Shown piece by piece: positions 16,772 through 24,757 of a stretch of 32,723 nt of DNA (its first letter is position 1; each line of letters begins with the position of its first letter). Source of the DNA: Lachnospiraceae bacterium (GTDB lineage Bacteria > Bacillota > Clostridia > Lachnospirales > Lachnospiraceae); assembly GCA_024693925.1 (NCBI GenBank), contig JAILKH010000029.1, forward strand, positions 1-32,723. Direction: 5' to 3'. A program made the translations under genes and the position numbers. The notes under the pieces were generated by a model. That model was not told the DNA's origin and ran no database searches. It saw nothing but the letters and a program-made list of their open reading frames with translations.

Positions 16772-17956
16772 CTACCCCTGATTTCTCAATGCATCTTCTT
16801 CAAGTTCCTTATAATTATATTTTCTTTGAGAAAAATCATTAAATCCGCCCTTAATACCCTGTACCGCTTTTTCTTTGCTCTTTTTTGAAGTCCCGGAAGG
16901 ACGTTTAATGCTTTTATCCGCATGCTTTGCATCTGCTGTCTTTATATCTTCAAATACCCTTACACCGGCATTATTCCAATTGGATAAAATGGTATCCGCA
17001 TATTCAAAGCTTGCACTGTGTATACTCATTACAGTCCTGGTGCAGGCTTCACAGATAATATCAATACCGAATCCGAAGATATTGGTCCATTTATATACAT
17101 AAGAGATCTCCGGTTCTATAGGGTCCCTGCCTCTTATACCGAAAGCCCTAAACACTTCATATACTTCTTTTGGAGCGTTCCCTGTTCTTCTCTTAGCCTC
17201 CTCAACCGTACTGATACCTGTTTGCGCCCAGTTCTTGGCTACCGATTCAATATACTTTATATTCTTCTTCTTATTATTCGCGCAATATTCAATCAGATAC
17301 TCAATAAGATCAGGTTTAAAACCATACGAGTCGTACATAAATAATATAGATGTAATTTCATCCGGCCTTAAAGTCTTACCCAAATATGCTTCCGCAACAA
17401 ACAACAGCTGGCTTATACCCGGATCATTTTTAAATCCGGCAATCTCATCCTCACTGTATTCGGTCCTTCCCGTAAAATCAACCAACTGAATATTTCCTCC
17501 CGAATCAAGTCTGTCTTTAATTTTTAAATGATCATCCTCAGCAAACTTATCAGACAAAATACTGACGGCTTTATTCCCTGTCTCATTACCCGACATATCA
17601 TCTTCTTCATCTTTTATCTCACTAAAATCCCATCGTTTCACTTCTTTATCAGCATTCTCCGATGGTGTATCCATTAATTGGATACAGGTAAGATTTCCGC
17701 AGGAATTAAAGCTTAATGAGAGAAGTTTTTTCTTATTCCAGTATTTTAATGCCTTTATGACATCTCTTTCCGTATAATTAAACCGATCTGATATATCATC
17801 CAGTACAACTTCATTCCCGGAATTAATACATCTTAGCAGATACAAATATATCTTTATCTGCGCATCGTTTGCTTCACACATATAATCATCTATAAAATTG
17901 TTGTTCACTATAGTAACATTTTGAGAATAATTTCTGCACAGAGTTATATTACCCAT
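16772..17956 (-). CDS. dnaD: DnaD-domain replication initiation protein
   Basis: Primosomal protein of 394 residues that helps recruit the helicase and loader. The N-terminal part (about 15-100) resembles a winged helix: DYMCEANDAQIKIYLYLLRC, then DISDRFNYTERDVIKALKYW. The DnaD/DnaB_2 domain lies near 180-260 (LLFVAEAYLGKTLRPDEITS, then the KYIESVAKNW box). A likely second, weaker copy is at 270-330, followed by a basic, disordered tail. Four Cys positions in the tail half are not arranged as a clear zinc site. The ATG at 17956 has AGGTG eight bases upstream, which overlaps the end of a small upstream ORF. It heads the run to helicase loader, prs and cvfB. Confidence 0.9.
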   Translation of the reverse strand: MGNITLCRNYSQNVTIVNNNFIDDYMCEANDAQIKIYLYLLRCINSGNEVVLDDISDRFNYTERDVIKALKYWNKKKLLSLSFNSCGNLTCIQLMDTPSENADKEVKRWDFSEIKDEEDDMSGNETGNKAVSILSDKFAEDDHLKIKDRLDSGGNIQLVDFTGRTEYSEDEIAGFKNDPGISQLLFVAEAYLGKTLRPDEITSILFMYDSYGFKPDLIEYLIEYCANNKKKNIKYIESVAKNWAQTGISTVEEAKRRTGNAPKEVYEVFRAFGIRGRDPIEPEISYVYKWTNIFGFGIDIICEACTRTVMSIHSASFEYADTILSNWNNAGVRVFEDIKTADAKHADKSIKRPSGTSKKSKEKAVQGIKGGFNDFSQRKYNYKELEEDALRNQG

Positions 17957-17959
17957 ATA

Positions 17960-18043
17960 TCACACCTGCCATTTATTATTCCCCTTATTCCCTGTACATA
18001 ACGTAAAAAGTATTGATCTATCATACCTCTTAAAGCTATGCAT
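17960..18043 (-). CDS. Possible 27-codon upstream ORF in the dnaD leader
   Basis: On the minus strand an ATG at 18043, with GGGGAG eight bases upstream, opens MHSFKRYDRSILFTLCTGNK, then GNNKWQV and a TGA. The stop lies three bases before the dnaD ATG, and its last codons contain the dnaD ribosome site. This arrangement would couple the two translations. The basic peptide matches no family I know. It could be a chance ORF, but the ribosome site and the placement favour translation. Confidence 0.35.
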   Translation of the reverse strand: MHSFKRYDRSILFTLCTGNKGNNKWQV

Positions 18044-18104
18044 CACATTATCTCCCCTTTAAAACACCGACAAGAACAACACCTCTTTTCTTGTGGCAAT
18101 AGGG

Positions 18105-18133
18105 ATTATAACACAGAAAAATCGGTCTGAAAA
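18105..18133 (-). promoter_or_regulatory. Extended -10 promoter of the dnaD operon
   Basis: On the minus strand, TTTTCA (18128-18133) and a perfect TATAAT (18105-18110) are 17 bases apart with a TGT extended -10. Transcription from about 18098 gives a leader of about 140 bases, which holds the small ORF and a six-base-pair hairpin (18071-18093). A perfect DnaA box lies 47 bases upstream of the -35. Confidence 0.6.
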
Positions 18134-18179
18134 TAAAATGTTATGCTCAGAAAATCCGTTCTGTAACCATCGGTAAATC

Positions 18180-18341
18180 TGTGGATAATAAAGAATGTTT
18201 GTACGTTTTTCATTATGCAAACCTTTGAATTGCCGAATTTAAACATTTTTAAAAATATCAGGTAACTTATTACGTTAACTTAAAAATCCACAGTCAGATT
18301 TGGGATAACTTTCCCTCTTTGACTGTGGATAAAGTGGATAA
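18180..18341 (-). other. Cluster of DnaA boxes in the 385-base dnaD-murC gap
   Basis: Two perfect minus-strand DnaA boxes TTATCCACA lie at 18180-18188 and 18324-18332. A one-mismatch copy (TTATCCACT) is at 18333-18341, directly tandem with the second. Weaker copies with two mismatches are at 18300-18308 (minus) and 18284-18292 (plus). Between the perfect boxes is an AT-rich stretch with a 12-base palindrome (18245-18256). The gap 17957-18341 otherwise holds only the dnaD promoter, leader and upstream ORF. The cluster may control the dnaD operon, titrate DnaA or act as an origin-like site. That box count in 160 bases is unlikely by chance. Confidence 0.6.
18281..18330 (-). terminator. Intrinsic terminator of murC
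   Basis: Read on the minus strand just after the murC stop, an 11-base perfect inverted repeat (ATCCACAGTCA at 18320-18330, TGACTGTGGAT at 18286-18296) with a 23-base loop is followed by a short T run. The stem contains a perfect DnaA box on one arm. Confidence 0.55.
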
Positions 18342-19718
18342 TTATTGTTTTAGCAGTTCATTACCGACTTTTACTATATCTCCGGCTCCCATAGTTATCA
18401 ACAGATCGCCCTTTAAACATTTTTCCAATACAAATTTTTCTATCTCGGGAAATGTGGAAAAGTAATATGCTTCACATCCTTTTTTCTTTATTTCATCACA
18501 TAATAATTCGGAACTCATACCCAGGTCATCCTTCTCTCTTGCCGCATATATGGGCGCAAGTATAACAACATCCGAAAGAGTGAGTGCATCTGCAAAATCC
18601 TCAAAAAAAGCTTTTGTTCTGGTATATGTATGGGGTTGAAAAATGCAGACTATTCTCTCATGAGGATAATTGGCAGCCGCGTTAAGTGTAGCCCGTATTT
18701 CGGTTGGATGATGAGCATAATCATCTATGATCGTTATACCGTTAACCGTCCCTTTATACTGAAAACGTCTGTCAGTACCTTCAAACTCCAACAGTCCCTT
18801 TGCTATCACATCCCGATCTATACCAAGATACTCTCCGACCGCGATTGCAGCCAAAGCATTACCGACATTATGTTTCCCGGGAACCTTAAGAACGATCCTG
18901 TTATCTTCATCATTCACTCTGAAAGATGCACAGCCGTGATCGTCATAAACAATATCCTTTGCAAGGTAATCCGCATTTGCTTTGGAAGAAGACGAAACCG
19001 TTATAACTTTACAGTCAAGATCCTTAACGATCCTTTCATGATCATCAATATCCGCATTTATAACAAGAAGACCATCCTGTGGTAACAGCTTTGCAAATTT
19101 AACAAAAGAATTCCTGATGTCATTTATATCTTTAAAAAAATCCAAATGATCTTCTTCAATATTTAAGATCACATTTATTGTAGGATTAAATTGCAGAAAA
19201 CTGTTAGTATATTCACAAGCCTCGGTAATAAAATAATCCGAAGCACCTACACGGATATTTCCGCCTATATTCTTAAGCATTCCGCCCACAGAAACCGTCG
19301 GATCCAAACCGGCAGCCATAAGGACATCCGTTATCATAGAAGTTGTGGTTGTCTTTCCATGGGTTCCGGCCACTGCAACGGCAACCTTATAATTCTTCAT
19401 TATCTGTCCCAGAAGTTCCGCTCTTGTAAGCATTGGAATGCCTCTTCTCTTAACCTCCAGCAACTCCTCATTATCATTTCTTATTGCGGCTGTATAAACC
19501 ACCAGTTCAACATCCTCTTCAATATTTCGGGCACACTGACCGTAATATACTCTAATTCCCTGACTTTCCAGCTTATCAGTAAGTTCCGATCTGTCCCTGT
19601 CAGACCCCGTAACGGTAAAGCCCCTGTCAACAAGTATTTCGGCAAGACCACTCATACTTATCCCGCCTATACCTATAAAATGAACTTTTATCGGCTTATT
19701 ATAATCTATTGTATACAC
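18342..19718 (-). CDS. murC: UDP-N-acetylmuramate--L-alanine ligase
   Basis: Cytosolic Mur ligase that adds the first amino acid of the peptidoglycan stem peptide using ATP. The dinucleotide-like N-domain opens with HFIGIGGISMSGLAEIL. The ATP-binding motif AGTHGKTTTTSM follows near residue 118. The substrate block ITEACEYTNSFLQ and the central LNIEEDHLDFFKD come next, then the C-terminal DDYAHHPTEI, whose histidines are typical of MurC. I prefer the GTG at 19718 (458 residues) because AGGAAGG lies eight bases before it. The GTG at 19736 would sit within that upstream region. Its stop abuts the tandem DnaA boxes, and a hairpin terminator follows. It lies 30 bases after ahcY. Confidence 0.96.
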   Translation of the reverse strand: MYTIDYNKPIKVHFIGIGGISMSGLAEILVDRGFTVTGSDRDRSELTDKLESQGIRVYYGQCARNIEEDVELVVYTAAIRNDNEELLEVKRRGIPMLTRAELLGQIMKNYKVAVAVAGTHGKTTTTSMITDVLMAAGLDPTVSVGGMLKNIGGNIRVGASDYFITEACEYTNSFLQFNPTINVILNIEEDHLDFFKDINDIRNSFVKFAKLLPQDGLLVINADIDDHERIVKDLDCKVITVSSSSKANADYLAKDIVYDDHGCASFRVNDEDNRIVLKVPGKHNVGNALAAIAVGEYLGIDRDVIAKGLLEFEGTDRRFQYKGTVNGITIIDDYAHHPTEIRATLNAAANYPHERIVCIFQPHTYTRTKAFFEDFADALTLSDVVILAPIYAAREKDDLGMSSELLCDEIKKKGCEAYYFSTFPEIEKFVLEKCLKGDLLITMGAGDIVKVGNELLKQ

Positions 19719-19748
19719 TTTTACACCCTTCCTCACTTATCACTTCTT

Positions 19749-20996
19749 TTATACCGCAGATGAATTTAAATATTTGATCTGAGCATCCGTTAATGTATCT
19801 ATATGCTTACCCAAAAAAGCAAGTTTTCTTATTGCCACATCATTATCAACCTCTCTGGGAACATCTATTATCATCTTATCAAGCTTACCTTCATTTTCCA
19901 CAAGATATTTTGCGGAAAGTGCCTGAATGGCAAAAGACATATCCATAATTTCCGCCGGATGACCGTCACCTGCTGCCAGATTTACAAGACGTCCCTCGGC
20001 AAGTACATATATCCACTGTCCCGACGGAAGCTCATACCCCATAATGTTTTTACGCATTTCCTGTTTTTTTACCGCATTCTTATTAAGCCAAGCCATATCT
20101 ATCTCGCAATCAAAATGACCGGCATTACACAATATGGCACCATCCTTTATTACCTTAAAATCTTCTTCATCTATAACCTTCTCACAGCCTGTAACGGTTA
20201 CAAAGAAATCACCAAGCTTTGCAGCCTCATTCATAGGCATAACATCAAATCCGTCCATAACGGCTTCAATAGCCTTAACAGGATCTACCTCCGTTACTAT
20301 AACCCTGGCACCAAGTCCCTTTGCACGCATTGCTACACCTTTACCACACCAGCCGTAACCTGCCACAACAACTATCTTTCCGGCCACTATAAGATTTGTA
20401 GTCCTGTTTATTCCATCCCACACCGATTGACCTGTACCGTATCTGTTATCGAAGAAATGCTTGCAATCCGCATTATTAACAAGCACCATAGGAAATTTTA
20501 ATGCCCCCTCCTTATCCATTGCCAGAAGTCTCAGAATACCTGTGGTCGTTTCTTCGCAGCCACCTATAACCCCCGGAATAAGTTCTGTCATCTCTGTATG
20601 CATCATATGGACCAGATCTCCGCCATCATCTATTATAATATTGGGGCCTGCCTGCAATACCGCTCTAATATGCGCATTGTATTCATCCGGGGTTGAATTA
20701 TACCATGCATGTACCTCCAATCCGGCCTTAACAAGAGCCGCCGCAACATCATCCTGTGTCGAAAGAGGATTGGAACCCGTAACATACATATCCGCTCCGC
20801 CGGCCTTAAGCACCAGACATAAATATGCGGTTTTTGCTTCAAGATGTACCGATAAAGCAATCTTTTTACCCTCAAAGGGCCTGGTCTCCCCAAACTCTTT
20901 TTCAAGGGTTCTTAACAGATTGCAATTTCTTTTAACCCATTCTATCTTTCTCTCCCCGGACTCTGCCAGATTAATATCTCTTATTTCACTGTTCAT
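19749..20996 (-). CDS. ahcY: Adenosylhomocysteinase (SAH hydrolase)
   Basis: NAD-dependent enzyme that splits S-adenosylhomocysteine into adenosine and homocysteine, removing the product inhibitor of methyltransferases. Visible features: substrate residues in SVHLEAKTAYLCL and SNPLSTQDDVAAAL, IIDDGGDLVHMMH, the NAD loop VVAGYGWCGKGVAMRAKGLG and the C-terminal GHPAEIMDMSFA block. I choose the ATG at 20996 (MNSEIRDINL, 415 residues) with GGAGG seven bases upstream. The ATG codons at 21011 and 21002 have no usable spacing. It lies 28 bases after the methyltransferase gene and 30 before murC, so the three are probably one transcript. Confidence 0.95.
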   Translation of the reverse strand: MNSEIRDINLAESGERKIEWVKRNCNLLRTLEKEFGETRPFEGKKIALSVHLEAKTAYLCLVLKAGGADMYVTGSNPLSTQDDVAAALVKAGLEVHAWYNSTPDEYNAHIRAVLQAGPNIIIDDGGDLVHMMHTEMTELIPGVIGGCEETTTGILRLLAMDKEGALKFPMVLVNNADCKHFFDNRYGTGQSVWDGINRTTNLIVAGKIVVVAGYGWCGKGVAMRAKGLGARVIVTEVDPVKAIEAVMDGFDVMPMNEAAKLGDFFVTVTGCEKVIDEEDFKVIKDGAILCNAGHFDCEIDMAWLNKNAVKKQEMRKNIMGYELPSGQWIYVLAEGRLVNLAAGDGHPAEIMDMSFAIQALSAKYLVENEGKLDKMIIDVPREVDNDVAIRKLAFLGKHIDTLTDAQIKYLNSSAV

Positions 20997-21024
20997 TCGC
21001 ATTCCTCCCAAATTAGTAATATGA

Positions 21025-22071
21025 CTATTTATCTTTTTTTCTTCTTAAAATAAAATGCAATTCCGATGAAAATTCACTTTCATCAAGTGTTTTTTGCAAT
21101 TGATCCATAAGCGGGGTAAATTTTTCGGCAAACATATCCGCAAACTCCTCATTCCCGTTTTTCCTCATCGACACACTGATAAAACGGTAAAGATCATTTA
21201 TATCCGAACCGAATCTCCATTCATAAGCCACTTCAAATCCAATGGAATCCGCCATGGTTTTTATCGACTCATTTGTAAACAAATGGGTATGCGTCCCGCC
21301 CATATGCCTGTTATAACATTGCTGGAAAGCGGTTTCAAAACAGCAGCTGAAGGAAAACATAGGGACGGAAGCATACAGATATTCAATATTTTTATTATCC
21401 CTTACCGCATCCAGATTTTCTCTTAAATGTATTAAATGTTCAAGTACACCGATAGCGGAAACAACATTAGCATCGGTATTTTTTATATAATCTATGGAAT
21501 CGGTAAGGCCCACACATTTAATATATTGACCTTTACCGTCTCCTATCATTTCATTTCCATGCTTTACCTCATTCTCGGATACTTCAATACCCGTCGATTC
21601 TATACCGAATTTATGCATTGCTGCCACGAAATACCCGCATCCCGCACCTATATCAAGATTCCTGATAAGGCTTACCCCGTCTTTTTTCAAACTTTCTATA
21701 AGATACTCGGCTTTGGGAACATAGATCATATTCATCCTTCGATCATAGTTCTCCTTATCCTTCATACTGTAATTTTTTGAATAATCATCTTCCACATACA
21801 CCTTTGAAGCAAAATCATCAGTATCCTCACAGGCGCTGTTTAAATGAGAGCATTTTTCACAGATTATATAATCAACATTATGAGAATGCACTATCCGCCC
21901 CTTATCACTTAAAAGCTCATTACATATCTTACATCTTGTCCGTTTAGGCTGAGCATTTATGATATCTGCCATTCCATCGGCCATTTCAAGCATTCCGTCA
22001 TTATTATTAAAAAAATTCTGCTTAAGTGAATTAAGATCACCGAAAGATTTTCCGTATGTTTTTACCGACAT
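21025..22071 (-). CDS. Class I SAM-dependent methyltransferase with N-terminal zinc-ribbon
   Basis: Predicted cytosolic methyltransferase of 348 residues. An N-terminal Cys pair set (CKICNELL and later CEKCSHLN, near residues 47-82) looks like a zinc ribbon. The Rossmann domain follows, with the SAM motif I LDIGAGCGYFVAAMHKFG and the acidic SAM-ribose residue in STGIEVSENE. Then come VVSAIGVLEHLIHLRENLD and YASVPMFSF as in the methyltransf_23 group. Such enzymes methylate sugars, lipids or small molecules; the acceptor is unknown. The ATG at 22071 with AGGAGAG five bases upstream is better than the TTG at 22074. It directly precedes ahcY, which would recycle its SAH product. Confidence 0.82.
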   Translation of the reverse strand: MSVKTYGKSFGDLNSLKQNFFNNNDGMLEMADGMADIINAQPKRTRCKICNELLSDKGRIVHSHNVDYIICEKCSHLNSACEDTDDFASKVYVEDDYSKNYSMKDKENYDRRMNMIYVPKAEYLIESLKKDGVSLIRNLDIGAGCGYFVAAMHKFGIESTGIEVSENEVKHGNEMIGDGKGQYIKCVGLTDSIDYIKNTDANVVSAIGVLEHLIHLRENLDAVRDNKNIEYLYASVPMFSFSCCFETAFQQCYNRHMGGTHTHLFTNESIKTMADSIGFEVAYEWRFGSDINDLYRFISVSMRKNGNEEFADMFAEKFTPLMDQLQKTLDESEFSSELHFILRRKKDK

Positions 22072-22105
22072 CAATTCTCTCCTATATTTATATTCTCTAC
22101 TGTCC

Positions 22106-22146
22106 TCAAAAACACAGCATGTCCGTACCCATCAGGATACGGACAT
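22106..22146 (-). terminator. Intrinsic terminator of the ptb-buk operon
   Basis: Between buk and the methyltransferase gene, the minus strand has a 12-pair hairpin (22119-22146, arms ATGTCCGTATCC and GGGTACGGACAT, one U-G wobble, four-base loop) followed by GCTGTGTTTTT. It is the clearest terminator in the window. Confidence 0.8.
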
Positions 22147-22168
22147 TTCAACATATCATTACATTAAA

Positions 22169-23236
22169 TTAATACTTCATTGCTTCTTCATCACCGTTAA
22201 TAACCGCTAAACCGCCCTGTGCCAATGCAAGCAGTTCATCTTCGCCGGGATATACCGTAAAGGGTGCGATCCACCCGGTTCTCTTCTTAAGCCCTTCAAC
22301 CACGTATTTATCGTAAGCAATACCGCCTGTAACTATTATCTGATCAACCTTACCTTCCAGTACGGTTGCCATTGCTCCTATATTCTTTGCGATCTGCTGA
22401 ATAAAAGCATCCCTTACTTCAGCAGCCTTCTTATCGCCATCCTGAACCATCTTTTCCACATCACGCATATCATTGGTTCCGCAATAAGCATTAAAACCGC
22501 CGTTTCCTACCAGCTTCTTATATACTTCTGCCTCAGTATACTTTCCGGAAAAACACATTTTAACCAGATCACCTACCGGTACGGCACCCGATCTTTCGGG
22601 TGAAAAAGCTCCGTCTCCGTCAAGAGCATTAAAGATATCTATTACCTTACCGTTCTTATGAGGACCTACAGATACTCCTCCCCCCATGTGAACCACTATA
22701 AGATTAAGATCCTTATATGCTTTACCGTTCTCTTTGGCATATCTCTTGGCTACGGCTTTTTGATTAAGAGCATGAAAGATCGATCTTCTGGGAAGCTCGG
22801 GAACTCCCGAATATCTGGAAGTGGGCTCAAGCTCATCGACCACTACGGGATCCACTATGAAAGAACGAACTCCTATGGAATCACCTATTTCTTTTGCAAG
22901 TATTCCCCCAAGGTTTGAAGCATGCTGACCGGAAACTCCTACCTTAAGATCTTCAATAAGATCCTCGGAAGTTTCATAAGTACCTCCGGGAATAGGCTTT
23001 AACATACCTCCGCGACCCACAACAAAATCCAGGGTGTTTACATCAAAATCTTTTTCCTTAAGGAAATCCATAATAATATTCTTACGAAAATCCTTCTGCG
23101 CAACTATAGATTCATATTTTGAGATCTCCTCCGTCGAATGACGAAGAGTCTCATCAAATAACAGAGTCTCATCTTCAAATACACCTATCTTGGTTGAAGT
23201 GGAACCCGGATTGATAATAAGGCTTTTCTTTCCCAT
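22169..23236 (-). CDS. buk: Butyrate kinase
   Basis: Acetokinase-family enzyme that turns butyryl phosphate and ADP into butyrate and ATP, the energy-conserving last step of butyrate fermentation. At 355 residues it is the length of Buk rather than acetate kinase (about 400). Motifs: [15 protein letters not shown] at the N-terminus (phosphate 1), the VVGRGGML loop, [11 protein letters not shown] (phosphate 2), [14 protein letters not shown] and the adenosine motif [14 protein letters not shown]. The ribosome site AGAGGA lies close to the ATG. It is 39 bases downstream of ptb, the classical order, and ends at a strong terminator. The kinase can also act on branched-chain acyl phosphates. Confidence 0.96.
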   Translation of the reverse strand: MGKKSLIINPGSTSTKIGVFEDETLLFDETLRHSTEEISKYESIVAQKDFRKNIIMDFLKEKDFDVNTLDFVVGRGGMLKPIPGGTYETSEDLIEDLKVGVSGQHASNLGGILAKEIGDSIGVRSFIVDPVVVDELEPTSRYSGVPELPRRSIFHALNQKAVAKRYAKENGKAYKDLNLIVVHMGGGVSVGPHKNGKVIDIFNALDGDGAFSPERSGAVPVGDLVKMCFSGKYTEAEVYKKLVGNGGFNAYCGTNDMRDVEKMVQDGDKKAAEVRDAFIQQIAKNIGAMATVLEGKVDQIIVTGGIAYDKYVVEGLKKRTGWIAPFTVYPGEDELLALAQGGLAVINGDEEAMKY

Positions 23237-23275
23237 TTTTTTTCCTCTCTGAATATTTTATTTATATCTGATACA

Positions 23276-24199
23276 TTACTGTTTTTTTGATAACTCTTCG
23301 GCAACTATAGCTGCCAATGCTATGGAATTTACCTTTGTCTCGAAAGAGTCCGAACGTGAGGTAAGTACTACCGGAGCTTTTGTCCCCGTAAGGATACATC
23401 CATTCTTTACATTGGGAACCATATGAACGATTGCCTTATATGTCATATTACCCGCATGAATATCCGGGAAAAGCAAAATATCCGCATCTCCCGCAACCTT
23501 GCGTCCCATAGCTCCCTTCTCTTCTGCCGCTTCTTTATAAAGTGCTATATCAAATGACAAAGGACCGTCAACTATACAGTTTTTAATCTCTCCTTCATCA
23601 TTAAGTCTTGTAAGTTCAGCTGCCTCAACCGTTGTGGGCATCTTCTCATTAACGGTTTCAAGCGCCGCAAGGGGAGCAACCTTAGGCATATTAACACCAC
23701 AGGCTCTCGCTACCTCTACCGTATAATCAATTATGCATTTCTTATCTTCAAGTGTAGGATACGGCATAAATGCAACATCCGTAAGGAACAGAAGCCTGTC
23801 TATTCCGGGAATCTCAAAAACCGCCACATGAGATAAGGGCTTACCGGTACGAAGACCTACTTCTTTATTTAACACGCTTCTCAAAAAGGTTGCCGTAGGA
23901 AGCAATCCCTTCATATACATATCGGCTTCACCGTCATGTACAAGCTTAACCGCCTTAAGAGACGCCTCGGTAACATCCTTCTCATCAATGATCTTATAAT
24001 CATCCATGTTCATACCGAGCTTTTCGCCGATATTTTGTATTTCATCCGCATCGCCCACAAGAATAGCATCCGCTATATCTCTTTCCTTTGCTGCTTTTAC
24101 CGCTTCCAGTACAGCTTCATCCTGTGCCACGGCCACCGCCACCTTCTTTCTGCTTATGGATGAAAGATCGGCAGTTAATTCATTAAAATTCTTAGCCAT
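23276..24199 (-). CDS. ptb: Phosphate butyryltransferase
   Basis: Converts butyryl-CoA and phosphate into butyryl phosphate and CoA, feeding butyrate kinase. The 307-residue protein fits the Ptb/Pta-C-terminal-like group: ADAILVGDADEIQ near residue 40, MYMKGLLPTATFLRSVLN, a GIDRLLFLTDVAFMPYP segment, DGPLSFDIALYKEAAEEKG and the ending block LLFPDIHAGNMTYKAIVHM plus GCILTGTKAPVVLTSRSDS. It has the ribosome site AAGGA before the ATG. A small unknown gene ends 36 bases upstream, and both probably share the promoter near 24683-24711. It points to butyrate formation by the kinase route rather than only by CoA transferase. Confidence 0.96.
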   Translation of the reverse strand: MAKNFNELTADLSSISRKKVAVAVAQDEAVLEAVKAAKERDIADAILVGDADEIQNIGEKLGMNMDDYKIIDEKDVTEASLKAVKLVHDGEADMYMKGLLPTATFLRSVLNKEVGLRTGKPLSHVAVFEIPGIDRLLFLTDVAFMPYPTLEDKKCIIDYTVEVARACGVNMPKVAPLAALETVNEKMPTTVEAAELTRLNDEGEIKNCIVDGPLSFDIALYKEAAEEKGAMGRKVAGDADILLFPDIHAGNMTYKAIVHMVPNVKNGCILTGTKAPVVLTSRSDSFETKVNSIALAAIVAEELSKKQ

Positions 24200-24235
24200 T
24201 TATCATTCCTTCTTTCTATAAATATATTGGTAAAA

Positions 24236-24637
24236 TTAAAATCCTTTCTCTTTAAACCACTCAAGTCCTTCGGCCGCGGTAATAAAATACCTGTTTTCCG
24301 TTTGAGGCGTGTTTGACATCTGTTTATGTTTTGAGGACTGTACCGACACCTCATATGAATTTCCTTCAATATAAGCAATGCATTTACAACCTGAGGCAGC
24401 AAGGGATTCATGAAGCTTAACGTACTGCCCGCTGCCCTTTGGGCTGACCTGCTTAAGATCTTCTATATAAGCCATATATACAAATCCCTTTTCATCCTTC
24501 CACTCGGAAGCAAACTCTATAATGGTCCCATATAACCACTCAATCTCATGTGCGTGTGCAACACCGTGTCCTCTGGAATAAACGATCCTTCTGTCCGGAT
24601 CCGTCCACACCTTAAAACTTTCTTTTTCCCTCTCCAT
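24236..24637 (-). CDS. Unknown soluble protein upstream of ptb-buk
   Basis: I do not recognise a defined family. It has 133 residues, no signal peptide and no membrane segment. Visible stretches are SFKVWTDPDRRIVYSRGHGV, a middle KGFVYMAYIEDLKQVSPKGS, one Cys pair in SGCKCIAYIEG, and the ending TAAEGLEWFKEKGF. The alternation of strands and helices and the last motif recall SpoIIAA-like STAS-fold proteins, but this is only a resemblance. I place the start at the ATG at 24637 with GGAGAG seven bases upstream; the ATG at 24652 is part of that site. It has its own promoter and is probably co-transcribed with ptb and buk. Confidence 0.7.
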   Translation of the reverse strand: MEREKESFKVWTDPDRRIVYSRGHGVAHAHEIEWLYGTIIEFASEWKDEKGFVYMAYIEDLKQVSPKGSGQYVKLHESLAASGCKCIAYIEGNSYEVSVQSSKHKQMSNTPQTENRYFITAAEGLEWFKEKGF

Positions 24638-24682
24638 ATTATATCTCTCCATAAATGAATATTTTTACAGCATAACAAAATA

Positions 24683-24711
24683 ATTTTATATAAAATCAAT
24701 TGATTTTTCAA
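24683..24711 (-). promoter_or_regulatory. Promoter of the unknown gene-ptb-buk operon
   Basis: On the minus strand, TTGAAA (24706-24711) and TAAAAT (24683-24688) are exactly 17 bases apart, about 45 bases ahead of the start codon at 24637. The surrounding 105-base gap is strongly AT-rich. A second pair of TATAAT-like strings at 24715-24730 lacks a good -35. Confidence 0.5.
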
Positions 24712-24757
24712 GCCTATTATAGATTATACTTTTAAATCCTTAATCGGACAAAATACA

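Noticed and set aside
17957-18341. The main chromosomal replication origin
   Set aside because: DnaA boxes are present, but dnaA, dnaN and rpmH are absent and genes on both sides run on the same strand, without the divergent leading-strand bias expected at oriC.
19191-19763. Plus-strand 190-codon ORF opposite murC
   Set aside because: It is antisense to a well-conserved murC, low in recognisable features and lacks a ribosome site.
24175-24711. Two further minus-strand ORFs around the unknown gene at 24236-24637
   Set aside because: They are out of frame with the ORF that has a good GGAGAG site, and they overlap the start of ptb or the operon promoter.
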